Of a stretch of 64,000 nt of DNA, positions 9,346 to 18,107 are shown piece after piece; position 1 is the first letter of the stretch, and the number at the start of each line of letters is the position of its first letter. The stretch lies in assembly GCF_026711005.1 (NCBI RefSeq), contig NZ_JAPPVJ010000001.1:248001-312000 (forward strand), in the 5' to 3' direction. The DNA comes from Sphingobacterium sp. UT-1RO-CII-1. GTDB lineage: Bacteria; Bacteroidota; Bacteroidia; Sphingobacteriales; Sphingobacteriaceae. The notes beneath the pieces were generated by a model. That model made no database searches and had not been told where the DNA came from. It saw only the letters and a list, made by a program, of their open reading frames with translations. Position numbers and translations under genes: made by a program.

Positions 9346-11139
9346 ATGGAGATTGTCTTAGGTATATCTGCCTTTTTTCACGATAGCGCTGCCGCCTTAC
9401 TAATCGATGGAGAACTAGTAGCCGCCGTGCAAGAAGAACGCTTCAGCCGACAAAAGAACGACGAGGCTTTCCCTCATCAAGCTATAGCCTACCTTCTAAC
9501 AGAAAACCGCTTATTGGGGTCAGATGTCAATTGGGTAGTTTTCTACGAAAAACCTTTCATAAAGTTTGAACGCCTCTTAGAAACCTATCATGCTTTTGCG
9601 CCCAAAGGACAAAAGAGCTTTCTGAAAGCTATGCCTTTATGGATGAAAGATAAGCTTTTCACAAAGAGATCTTTAAGCAAATCTCTCAAAAAATTGGGCA
9701 TAGCTGCGCCTATACGGTTCGCCGAACATCACCTATCGCATGCTTCAAGCGCCTTCTACCCCTCGCCCTTTCCGAACGCCGCTATTTTGACGATTGATGG
9801 TGTAGGCGAATGGAGCAGCTTATCCATAGCTGTAGGCACAGGAAAAGAGATTAAAGTATTGAAAGAACTCCACTTTCCGCACTCGTTAGGACTGCTGTAC
9901 TCCTCGTTTACGTATTACTGTGGCTTTAAGGTAAACGAAGGCGAATATAAGCTTATGGGACTAGCGCCCTACGGACAGCACTCCGCAACAGCGCAAAACT
10001 ATATAGTTCTCATTAAAACCCACATGGTGGATATTCGAGAAGATGGTTCGTTTTTGCTCAACATGGCCTATTTCAACTATGCGACAGGTTTACGTATGGC
10101 GAACGATAAAGCTTGGCTCAAGCTATTTAAAATAGCCAAGCGCGAGCCTGGAGCACCGCTGGAACAAGCTTATATGGACTTGGCCCATGCTATACAATCG
10201 GTGACAGAAGAGATTGTTTTGAAGCTGGCCAATACGGCAAAGAAGCTTACGGGCTTATCAAATCTTGTACTAGCTGGAGGCGTGGCGCTCAACTGCGTGG
10301 CAAACGGCAAGCTGGAACGGGCTCACGTGTTTGATAAAATATGGATACAACCTGCCGCAGGCGATGCAGGAGGTGCTGTTGGTGCCGCTTTAGCGCTTTG
10401 GCATATCGAGCTCAACAAGGAGCGACAAACTCAAACCACAGACAGCATGTCAGGCTGCTATTTAGGTCCTGTTTATACAGATAAAGATATTATGTTGATT
10501 CTCCGTCGTTTGGGTTTGAAAGCTGAGCGAAAAGACGAAACAACACTACTAACCGAAGTCGCCCAACTATTAAGCCAAGGCGCAGTAATAGGTTGGTTTC
10601 AGGGAAGAATGGAGTTTGGTCCTCGAGCATTAGGCAACCGCTCGATATTAGCCGATCCACGAAACAAACAAGTGCAACGAACACTCAACCTCAAGATAAA
10701 GCATAGGGAAAGTTTTCGCCCCTTTGCTCCCGCCGTACTGGCAGAGGATGTCGTTGAACTGTTTGAGCACAGCCAAGCTTCGCCCTATATGTTGACAACA
10801 AGTATGTTGAGAAAAGAATTAAGATATCCTCTTCCGCTAGATTACCACCGCTTGCCTTGGGAAGAAAAGCTTTATACTGTACGCTCACCCTACCCGGCAA
10901 TCACGCATGTTGATTTTTCGGCACGGGTACAAACTGTAACAGCAAACTCGAACCCACTATTTTATAAACTTCTTTGTGCTTTCAAAGCCCTGACTGGGCA
11001 GGGGATTTTGATCAATACCAGCTTTAATACACAAGGCAAACCAATCGTATGCAACCCAAACGATGCTTATAGCTGTTTTATTGAAACTGATATGGATTAT
11101 TTAGTAATAGGCAATTATATTCTATCAAAAAAGCTGTAA
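9346..11139 (+). CDS. NodU/CmcH-family O-carbamoyltransferase
   Basis: This 597-residue enzyme would transfer a carbamoyl group from carbamoyl phosphate, through a carbamoyl-adenylate, to a hydroxyl of a sugar or metabolite. The N-terminal ASKHA-type domain starts ILGISAFFHDSAAALLIDGE and contains VQEERFSRQKND, the metal-binding AEHHLSHASSAF and ILTIDGVGEWSS. It continues with GEYKLMGLAPYG and LVLAGGVALNCVANGKL. The C-terminal YrdC-like part has GWFQGRMEFGPRALGNRSIL and ILINTSFNTQGKPIVCNP. The motifs look complete. It is the last gene of a four-gene cassette and converges on the next gene with only 19 bases between. Acceptor unknown: a surface polysaccharide is more likely than a nodulation factor or antibiotic, since no biosynthetic cluster is nearby (inference). 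Confidence 0.9.
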   Translation: MEIVLGISAFFHDSAAALLIDGELVAAVQEERFSRQKNDEAFPHQAIAYLLTENRLLGSDVNWVVFYEKPFIKFERLLETYHAFAPKGQKSFLKAMPLWMKDKLFTKRSLSKSLKKLGIAAPIRFAEHHLSHASSAFYPSPFPNAAILTIDGVGEWSSLSIAVGTGKEIKVLKELHFPHSLGLLYSSFTYYCGFKVNEGEYKLMGLAPYGQHSATAQNYIVLIKTHMVDIREDGSFLLNMAYFNYATGLRMANDKAWLKLFKIAKREPGAPLEQAYMDLAHAIQSVTEEIVLKLANTAKKLTGLSNLVLAGGVALNCVANGKLERAHVFDKIWIQPAAGDAGGAVGAALALWHIELNKERQTQTTDSMSGCYLGPVYTDKDIMLILRRLGLKAERKDETTLLTEVAQLLSQGAVIGWFQGRMEFGPRALGNRSILADPRNKQVQRTLNLKIKHRESFRPFAPAVLAEDVVELFEHSQASPYMLTTSMLRKELRYPLPLDYHRLPWEEKLYTVRSPYPAITHVDFSARVQTVTANSNPLFYKLLCAFKALTGQGILINTSFNTQGKPIVCNPNDAYSCFIETDMDYLVIGNYILSKKL

Positions 11140-11158
11140 ATACTTAATTTATAAAACA

Positions 11159-12220
11159 CTACCCATTTAAAAACACTTCTTTCCCCGTCTTAGCACTTTT
11201 ATAAATAGCTTCAATAATCTGAACTGACTTCCTGCCTTCAGCACCGTCCACTAAAGGTTTTTTATCCTCTTCAATAGCTTCAATAAAATCTATTATCTGC
11301 ATCTTATGTCCCAAGTAGCTAATATTCATAGGATCTGCTACACCTCCAGCAGTTGGCAAAGAAGAATACTGTTTTTTTATACCTTCATCCTCTACACATA
11401 CCGCATCAAAATCCCAAGTATGAAGGTAATCTTCCTCTAAAATAATACTTCCTTTTGTACCAATTAACTCGATCCGCTTATAAGCCCCAGGGAAAGCAGC
11501 AGTCGTAGCCTCTATCGTCCCTACCGCTCCGTTTTGAAAATTGAGCATAGCTACCACCGTATCCTCCACCTCAATGTTCTTATGCAATATATTGCGGACT
11601 ATAGAATGCACTGAGGTAACCTCGCCTGCAAACCATTGCAAAAGATCAATAGAATGTATGGCTTGATTCATCAAGACACCTCCACCATCCAGCGCCCAAG
11701 TTCCTCTCCAATCTGCCGAGGTATAATAAGCAGGTGAACGATGCCATTTAACATAAGCACTGCCTAAAACAAGCTCAGATAATCTACCTGTATCAACCGC
11801 ATTTTTAACAACTTTAGATACAGGGTAAAAACGAGAATGAAAAACAACACCTAACTTACGGTCATAAAGTGAAGCTGCTTCAATTAACTGGTCACATCGT
11901 TCAGATGATATTTCTAACGGTTTCTCAATTAAACAATGCTTACCAGACTGTAAACACTTTAATGCTGGTTCTAAATGAAATCCGGATGCCGTACAAATAC
12001 AAACAATTGAAACCCGTGAATCTTGACTTATGTCATCCATCGATCGAAATACGTCACAATCATATCTGGTGGCAAAAGCAACTGCCTTATCAACTGTACG
12101 ATTATACACACCTATAAGTTGTGCCTGCCCTATTTCAGCAATTGCTTTAGCATGTATTTCAGCTATAGCACCTGTACCTATAATAGCAATACCATAAACT
12201 TCACCGACCTTTTCGCTCAT
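11159..12220 (-). CDS. Gfo/Idh/MocA-family NAD(P)-dependent oxidoreductase
   Basis: This 353-residue protein has an N-terminal Rossmann fold with dinucleotide motif GIAIIGTGAIAEIHAKAIAE, the family's lysine motif CLIEKPLEIS and a C-terminal beta-sheet domain including GGGVLMNQAIHSIDLLQWFA, whose His is the usual catalytic partner. The family oxidises or reduces sugars, inositols and related compounds. The start codon overlaps the stop of the upstream gene in an ATGA, so translation is coupled to the haem-containing dehydrogenase gene at 12217-14499. The pairing suggests both act on one sugar-derived substrate, one in the cytoplasm and one in the periplasm (inference). No signal peptide is visible. 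Confidence 0.88.
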   Translation of the reverse strand: MSEKVGEVYGIAIIGTGAIAEIHAKAIAEIGQAQLIGVYNRTVDKAVAFATRYDCDVFRSMDDISQDSRVSIVCICTASGFHLEPALKCLQSGKHCLIEKPLEISSERCDQLIEAASLYDRKLGVVFHSRFYPVSKVVKNAVDTGRLSELVLGSAYVKWHRSPAYYTSADWRGTWALDGGGVLMNQAIHSIDLLQWFAGEVTSVHSIVRNILHKNIEVEDTVVAMLNFQNGAVGTIEATTAAFPGAYKRIELIGTKGSIILEEDYLHTWDFDAVCVEDEGIKKQYSSLPTAGGVADPMNISYLGHKMQIIDFIEAIEEDKKPLVDGAEGRKSVQIIEAIYKSAKTGKEVFLNG

Positions 12221-14499
12221 TTTATTTCCTCCCGCAATTCAGCTTCAGTAAAAGAGTTAACCCGATCTTTATATCTATTTTTCACTTTTATTATATCCTC
12301 TATCTTCACCTCGCTAGCTTCATTACTCCAATTTTTACGCAAATAACTAAATAACAAAGCTAGATCTTCATCTTTTAATTTCTCATTACTAATAATTCCG
12401 GGCATTTCTCCACTGATCTCCGGCGATTCATAAAGCTTACTATTTACAGTCACCGGACCTTTCATCCCATACAACACAATGGAAATCAAAGTTTCTTTAT
12501 CCCCCGTTACCCATTCAGAGCCATTTAAAGGTGGTGCCAAAAACTCTATACCATTACCATCTTCACCGTGGCAAGCCTGACATGTAGACTTGAATATAGC
12601 AATACCATTTTTGTATTTCTTTTCTAGTTCTTTACTCTTCACAACATACTGTGCCGATTTAATACTTTCTTGCAAATTTATCCATTCAGTAAAAATAACC
12701 GCATCATCCTGTACTCCTGCCTGTCGAACCTGTTCTATCAAAACTCCCTCTTTCTGATGAGCATTAGATAGAAGTCCCTGCGCTATGGTTACAGATTCTG
12801 GAAAATGTTTCAATAACTCTACTTTTATTTGTAATGCTAGTTTCACATCAAAATTTTCGAAAACATTCACTTTAAAAGAAATGTAAGTAGCTGTTGACCT
12901 TTCTTTTGTCAACGTCATTACTTTATTTAAAAAGGCATCTAGATTTTTAGTTTTCTCTATACGTTCAAGTGCTGTAAATAACTGTTTGAGTTTTTCAGAT
13001 TCACTTTCCTCAATGATCAAATTCATCAGTTCTTCATTTGAGATACCACCCATCCCCTGTAATGTCCATAAAGAATGTATATACTCCTGTAAATTTGCAG
13101 GCTGAGCTAGTCGCTCCTTCAATAAAGGAATCGCTGCAAGCATCCGATTATCAACTATTTTATGTTGAGCTCCTTCTCGCATCCAAGCATTAGAGTGTCT
13201 TAAAAGACCAACCAATTCTTTTACATTTTGTGGAAGAATAGCTTTTTGCCACTTCTTCCCTTTCGGCACTACACGGTATATACGTCCGCAATTAAGAGGT
13301 AGCTCTAGGTTTCTTTCTTTGATTTCCTCCTTAAGATAATCGGTTAAATAAGCTTTATGCTGAATAACACCTCGGTACATATCTACTACATATAAAGCTC
13401 CATCTGGGCCATTCATCAAATTAACAGGTCTAAAGCGTTCGTCATCACTACGAATAAATTCTTGCCCTTCATAAGCTTGCCTTCCAGACACCAACTCGTC
13501 ATTATGCTCCAATATATTCCTTTTAACAAGATTAGCAGCAGGCTCGGCAACAAAAGCATTCTGGTGATATACCGCATCAAAAAGTCCCCCTCTATAAATC
13601 AATGGACCACAGGCAGCTGTAAAACTAGCAAGTCTCAGACTATCATCCAGAACAGACTCCATATAACCCCGGTTAACACCTGTAGTCGGACGGCTCGGAT
13701 ACGTACGATTATCATCTACTATACGCTCATTAAAACCTTTAATCTTTAACAAATCCGGATTATTACTTCCCAAACTTGGCAAAAAATAATCCCCTAATAA
13801 ATTTTGAGAGTTATTATTATAAAAAAGTCTGCCGACATCATCTTGCGTTATACCCCACTGTCCGCGATAATGATTTTTCTCTGTAAGCCAACGATCACCT
13901 AACTTTTTATAGCGTTTATCAGAATTGGCATTATATATCCAATTATCCATACCACGCAACAGACCGTTTGCCTGATGTTCGGGGTTACCGCCACGTGCAA
14001 AATCAGGATCAACCAAAGTCTTGTTGGATGGTTTATCACCAACGATATCAAAGTACCATAAGTTTGGAGATTCAACTACTAAAACTCCATTACCTATGAG
14101 CGCCAGCGAGCGAGGTAAACGCAAAGAGTCTAAAAACACTTTTCTTGTTTCATAAAATCCATCTCCATCCTCATCACTTAATATAACCACTTTACCTGTT
14201 GGTTCATCCTCTCCTTTCCCCTCCGTATCGGGCATATAAGATGTCATTTCTACAGCCCATATTCGATTCTCATCATCAAAAACCATAGCTATAGGAGCTA
14301 TAATCTGTGGCTCTGCTGCCACGAGCTGCAACTCAAACCCATCCTCAACATGTGTATACCTCATAAATTCTTGTGGACTTAAGACAGGAGCTTCAGCCAA
14401 TAAAACTTCTCTATCTATAGTCGGTACTCTATCACAAGAGATGCAAAAAAAGACTATAAATAACGTACTTAATAAAAAAACTGATTTAATGACCTTCAT
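12217..14499 (-). CDS. PVC-type haem-c membrane-bound dehydrogenase lipoprotein
   Basis: This 760-residue exported protein has a lipoprotein signal ending FFCISC (Cys22), a beta-propeller dehydrogenase-like domain at about 40-420 (GPDGALYVVDMYRG and FDDENRIWAVEMTSY are typical of the PVC-type membrane-bound dehydrogenase family), a helical HEAT-like middle, and a C-terminal cytochrome c domain. The haem motif is CQACH at residues 640-644 and a later Met (EISGEMPG) could be the distal ligand. It probably oxidises a sugar or polyol outside the inner membrane and passes electrons to a cytochrome or quinone; the substrate is unknown. It overlaps the following oxidoreductase gene by 4 bases, so both come from one transcript. 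Confidence 0.8.
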   Translation of the reverse strand: MKVIKSVFLLSTLFIVFFCISCDRVPTIDREVLLAEAPVLSPQEFMRYTHVEDGFELQLVAAEPQIIAPIAMVFDDENRIWAVEMTSYMPDTEGKGEDEPTGKVVILSDEDGDGFYETRKVFLDSLRLPRSLALIGNGVLVVESPNLWYFDIVGDKPSNKTLVDPDFARGGNPEHQANGLLRGMDNWIYNANSDKRYKKLGDRWLTEKNHYRGQWGITQDDVGRLFYNNNSQNLLGDYFLPSLGSNNPDLLKIKGFNERIVDDNRTYPSRPTTGVNRGYMESVLDDSLRLASFTAACGPLIYRGGLFDAVYHQNAFVAEPAANLVKRNILEHNDELVSGRQAYEGQEFIRSDDERFRPVNLMNGPDGALYVVDMYRGVIQHKAYLTDYLKEEIKERNLELPLNCGRIYRVVPKGKKWQKAILPQNVKELVGLLRHSNAWMREGAQHKIVDNRMLAAIPLLKERLAQPANLQEYIHSLWTLQGMGGISNEELMNLIIEESESEKLKQLFTALERIEKTKNLDAFLNKVMTLTKERSTATYISFKVNVFENFDVKLALQIKVELLKHFPESVTIAQGLLSNAHQKEGVLIEQVRQAGVQDDAVIFTEWINLQESIKSAQYVVKSKELEKKYKNGIAIFKSTCQACHGEDGNGIEFLAPPLNGSEWVTGDKETLISIVLYGMKGPVTVNSKLYESPEISGEMPGIISNEKLKDEDLALLFSYLRKNWSNEASEVKIEDIIKVKNRYKDRVNSFTEAELREEIK

Positions 14500-14631
14500 T
14501 TGTTAGATAGCAATATGCCAGGTTTAAATTTAAAAGGTCAAGGTAGCAATAAAATAAATGTCAAAAAAGCCAAAATGATGTTACAAACTATTCTAAATAA
14601 CGCAATTTTTCATATTTAAAACACATTAATA

Positions 14632-15543
14632 TCAATGCAACTTGCGCTGTGGCAATTCAGATTTTCCTCCCTCTAAACGAGTCTTTACGTAAGGATATAG
14701 AAATACCGCAGCAAGAACTATAACAGCACCACCGTAAAAGCCCAAACTCATTGTTTCTTTTCGCCCAAAAATCAATAAAGCCAAAACAATACCATAAACA
14801 GGCTCCATGTTAGTAGTCAGTGCAACCGTAAAAGCACTCAACTCTTTCATAACAGCTACAGCCAACACATAAGCTACAGCAGTACAGCCAATCCCTAACA
14901 ATAAAAGATAAGCCCAATCCACGCCTTGCAACCACAGCCCTTCATTAAACTCTCCCGTTATCGCCATAAATAAAGATATCCAGAAAAAAGCACCAAACAT
15001 CTCATAAAAAGTTATAATAGTCGCACGCGTATGCTTTACCATTCTTGCGTTAAGAATAGAGAATAAACTAGCACAAAGAGCTGCTGACAGGCCAAAAATG
15101 ATGCCCAAAATATATTGGATTTCGAACTTGAAAATCAAATATATCCCGAATATGATCACTACCCCTACTAAAACATCCGCTAATGAAATTCTCTTTTTGT
15201 TTATAAGAGGCTCTAATATCGATGTAAATAAGGTAATAGAAGAAAGAGTTACTAACGTAACTGAAACAGTAGACACTTTAATCGAATAAAAAAACAGCAC
15301 CCAATGTAACCCCACTACCCCACCTACAAATACAAATTGAATTAGTTTTTCACGTGTAACATGGATAGAGTCTCCTTTTATAATAAAATACACAAACAGT
15401 GAAAGCACTGCAATAAGTACACGGTACCAAACCAAATGTGCTGCCGACAGGGAAATCAATTCGCCGAGCACTCCTGTAAAGCCCCAAATTAACACAGTCA
15501 AGTGAAGAATAAGAACATTTTTATTCAATTTTAAACGCTGCAT
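14632..15543 (-). CDS. EamA/DMT-superfamily transporter
   Basis: This 303-residue, very hydrophobic protein has about ten membrane helices arranged as two EamA repeats. The first covers roughly residues 10-140 (LIWGFTGVLGELISL at the start of the repeat). The second covers 150-285, with EPVYGIVLALLIFGRKE near its end, the signature placement for drug/metabolite transporters. It may export amino acids or other small metabolites; the substrate cannot be read from sequence. It begins 5 bases after the LptF/G-like gene, so it is the distal gene of a tgt-lptF/G-eamA operon. Confidence 0.85.
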   Translation of the reverse strand: MQRLKLNKNVLILHLTVLIWGFTGVLGELISLSAAHLVWYRVLIAVLSLFVYFIIKGDSIHVTREKLIQFVFVGGVVGLHWVLFFYSIKVSTVSVTLVTLSSITLFTSILEPLINKKRISLADVLVGVVIIFGIYLIFKFEIQYILGIIFGLSAALCASLFSILNARMVKHTRATIITFYEMFGAFFWISLFMAITGEFNEGLWLQGVDWAYLLLLGIGCTAVAYVLAVAVMKELSAFTVALTTNMEPVYGIVLALLIFGRKETMSLGFYGGAVIVLAAVFLYPYVKTRLEGGKSELPQRKLH

Positions 15544-15548
15544 TTCTC

Positions 15549-16634
15549 TTATTTAGGAGCTTTATACTTTAACCAAAAGGCTAAAACAAGAAATAAAACA
15601 TTAGGTATCAATATCGCAATCAGAGGTGGCAAACCGCCCTTGAGAGAAAACATTGTAGAGAACTGCACTAACACGATAAAGCCAAAACTTAAACCGATTC
15701 CTATCCCCAAACTTAAACCTATCCCCCCTCGCACCTTCTTAGAGGATAAAGACACGCCCATCAGCGTAAGAATATAGGCAGAAAACGGACCTATGTAGCG
15801 TTTATACTTTTCCAAAAGCAGGTCAGTCATCATACCTGTCCCTCGTGTTTCTTCTTTTGCTATACGCTGATTCAACTCTCTCGTATCCATAGCTGTGAAT
15901 ACATTATCGTAAATCTCAAAATCCCTTGGCAGCATATCCAAGGTGGTGTCTCGGACAGTACCTGCAACCATCTCCTCTCGCAAGCCATCAATCGTACGTA
16001 CACTATAATCCTCTATCTTCCATTTGGTAGCTACCGAATCCCATGTGATACGTTGCGCAACGAGCTTTTCTATCATCAGGTCTCCATCAAATTTTTCTAT
16101 AGAAAAATTATAGCCTATATTTCGCTTTGTATCAAAATTGTCTATATAAACATACGTATTAGAATCTATCTGCATGTGGGTAGATAGCGTCGTTGTATTG
16201 ACCTTATGGGGCTTTACATATACATTTTCAAAATTCACCTTTATCTTATTCGTGTAAGGTATAATCCAAATATTAGAAATAAGTGTAAATAAAAAAATAA
16301 TAGTAGCCCCTATCATATAGGGCCTCAAAAATCTGTTAAAGCTCATCCCCCCACTCAGTATCGGCACAACTTCCGTTTGATCTGCCATTTTTGATGTGAA
16401 GAATATAACGGCTATAAAGTTAATTAACGGAGTAAGCATATTTAAAAAGAAAGGAATGCTCCCTAATGCATAATACTCTAAAAACACCTTAGACATAGGT
16501 GCTTTATTCTTCAGAAAGTCGTCCAGCTTTTCCGATACATCAAAGACAACTATTACAATTATAAAAACACCTACGGTAAACACAAAAGTGCTGAGATATT
16601 TTTTAATAATATACCGATCAATGATGTTCATCAT
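15549..16634 (-). CDS. LptF/LptG-family LPS export permease
   Basis: This 361-residue inner-membrane protein of the YjgP/YjgQ family starts MMNIIDRYIIKKYLSTFVFT, a typical beginning. The first three helices lie within residues 10-110, a periplasmic beta-jellyroll domain spans about 130-265 (including VNTTTLSTHMQIDSNTYVYI) and three helices follow at the C-terminus. In the Lpt system two such permeases with the ATPase LptB extract lipopolysaccharide from the inner membrane. Only one permease is encoded here, and its partner must lie elsewhere. A start one codon later (16631) is equally possible. It sits 52 bases after tgt. Confidence 0.88.
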   Translation of the reverse strand: MMNIIDRYIIKKYLSTFVFTVGVFIIVIVVFDVSEKLDDFLKNKAPMSKVFLEYYALGSIPFFLNMLTPLINFIAVIFFTSKMADQTEVVPILSGGMSFNRFLRPYMIGATIIFLFTLISNIWIIPYTNKIKVNFENVYVKPHKVNTTTLSTHMQIDSNTYVYIDNFDTKRNIGYNFSIEKFDGDLMIEKLVAQRITWDSVATKWKIEDYSVRTIDGLREEMVAGTVRDTTLDMLPRDFEIYDNVFTAMDTRELNQRIAKEETRGTGMMTDLLLEKYKRYIGPFSAYILTLMGVSLSSKKVRGGIGLSLGIGIGLSFGFIVLVQFSTMFSLKGGLPPLIAILIPNVLFLVLAFWLKYKAPK

Positions 16635-16686
16635 CCTAAAATAGTGAGATATGATTATAAAAACAAGCCAACTCTAAACAAGAATA

Positions 16687-17817
16687 TTACAAACGTTGCC
16701 CCAAAACTTTCACCATCTTGTCTTTCCAACTATAGAACGTACCATCTATAATTTTCTCACGAGCCTCTTTTACCAACCAGAGGTAAAAATTTAAATTATG
16801 TAAAGAAGCGATCTGCGCTCCCAATATTTCCTGTGAACGGATCAAATGTCGTAAGTATGCTTTTGTATGAACTCGATCAACAAGTAAATCACTATCCGGA
16901 TCAATAGCTGAGAAATCATCTTTCCACTTTTCATTCTTTATATTGATAATACCGTGTCTCGTAAATAGCATTCCGTTACGGGCATTACGGGTAGGCATCA
17001 CACAATCAAACATATCAATACCTAAAGCTATATTTTCCAAAATATTAATAGGAGTTCCCACCCCCATCAAATAACGAGGCTTATCCTTCGGTAATATATT
17101 CGTAACAACATCCGTCATTGCATACATTTCCTCCGCAGGCTCTCCGACCGATAATCCGCCGATTGCATTTCCTGGACGATCAAAAGAAGCGATCACCTCC
17201 GCTGATTTTGCACGTAAATCTTTATAAACAGATCCTTGCACAATAGGAAATAAAGTTTGCTCATACCCATAATGAGGTTCAGTACTGTCAAACCTTTCAA
17301 TACAACGCTTTAACCAACGATGCGTCATATCCAAAGATCTACGTGCGTAATTATAATTACAAGGATACGGAGTACATTCATCAAAAGCCATAATAATATC
17401 AGCCCCTATAATGCGCTGTGTATCCATCACATTCTCCGGTGTAAAAAGATGCTTAGACCCATCAATATGTGAGCGAAAAGTCACACCTTCTTCCCTTATT
17501 TTACGAACTTCAGTAAGTGAATAAACTTGATAACCTCCTGAATCTGTTAATAAAGGACGATCCCATCCATTAAATTTATGCAAACCTCCCGCCTTACTAA
17601 TAACATCCAGCCCCGGACGTAAATAAAGATGATAAGTATTCCCCAATATGATTTGAGCTTGTAAGTCATTAATCAATTCGTGTTGATGCACACCTTTAAC
17701 AGTACCTGCGGTTCCGACAGGCATAAAAATAGGCGTTTGAATATTTCCGTGAGCCGTTTCCAATAAACCCGCACGTGCTCTAGATCCTTTATCTTGTGCT
17801 TGAAGTGTAAATTTCAT
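16687..17817 (-). CDS. tgt: tRNA-guanine transglycosylase lacking the zinc cysteines
   Basis: This 376-residue enzyme exchanges guanine-34 for a queuine precursor in tRNAs with GUN anticodons. Conserved blocks are present: MPVGTAGTVKGVHQHEL, LTDSGGYQVYSL with the general acid/base Asp, IGGLSVGEP, and GIDMFDCVMPTRNARNG with the nucleophilic Asp. The usual C-terminal zinc site CxCxxC is replaced: the aligned segment reads IDPDSDLLVDRVHTKAYL, with no cysteine, although the later SLHNLNFY keeps the His. I believe Bacteroidota Tgt proteins often look like this. It is first in an operon with the LptF/G permease and EamA transporter, and is divergent from the glycosyltransferase. Confidence 0.93.
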   Translation of the reverse strand: MKFTLQAQDKGSRARAGLLETAHGNIQTPIFMPVGTAGTVKGVHQHELINDLQAQIILGNTYHLYLRPGLDVISKAGGLHKFNGWDRPLLTDSGGYQVYSLTEVRKIREEGVTFRSHIDGSKHLFTPENVMDTQRIIGADIIMAFDECTPYPCNYNYARRSLDMTHRWLKRCIERFDSTEPHYGYEQTLFPIVQGSVYKDLRAKSAEVIASFDRPGNAIGGLSVGEPAEEMYAMTDVVTNILPKDKPRYLMGVGTPINILENIALGIDMFDCVMPTRNARNGMLFTRHGIINIKNEKWKDDFSAIDPDSDLLVDRVHTKAYLRHLIRSQEILGAQIASLHNLNFYLWLVKEAREKIIDGTFYSWKDKMVKVLGQRL

Positions 17818-18107
17818 ATGTGTATAACCTGTCTGTATCTATCATATGAAATATTCAAACAGACTGTTACAAGTTCATGCATCAATTACTTTCATTCGTA
17901 TTTATGCAAGAAGTGTAACATGAATATTTCATATATCACTATCTATTTCTCATTGGGTCATTGCTATCTAAGGAAACAAAAACATCTCCCACAACAAAAA
18001 ACCACTGCAAAAATAGAATAAAAAAACAGGAGTAAACGAGCTCCTAACAAAATCTTAACTATTTCTCCTATATATCTTAAAAGAAGAGCTTATATTTGAC
18101 TTTTCTT

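Noticed and set aside
9346..11139. nodulation protein NodU or cephalosporin carbamoyltransferase as specific function
   Set aside because: The family match is clear, but no nodulation or beta-lactam genes are present, so the specific name would over-reach.
18008..18015. -7 element TATTTTTG on the minus strand as tgt promoter
   Set aside because: It matches the consensus but is about 190 bases from tgt and has no TTG at the right distance, so chance in AT-rich DNA is likely.
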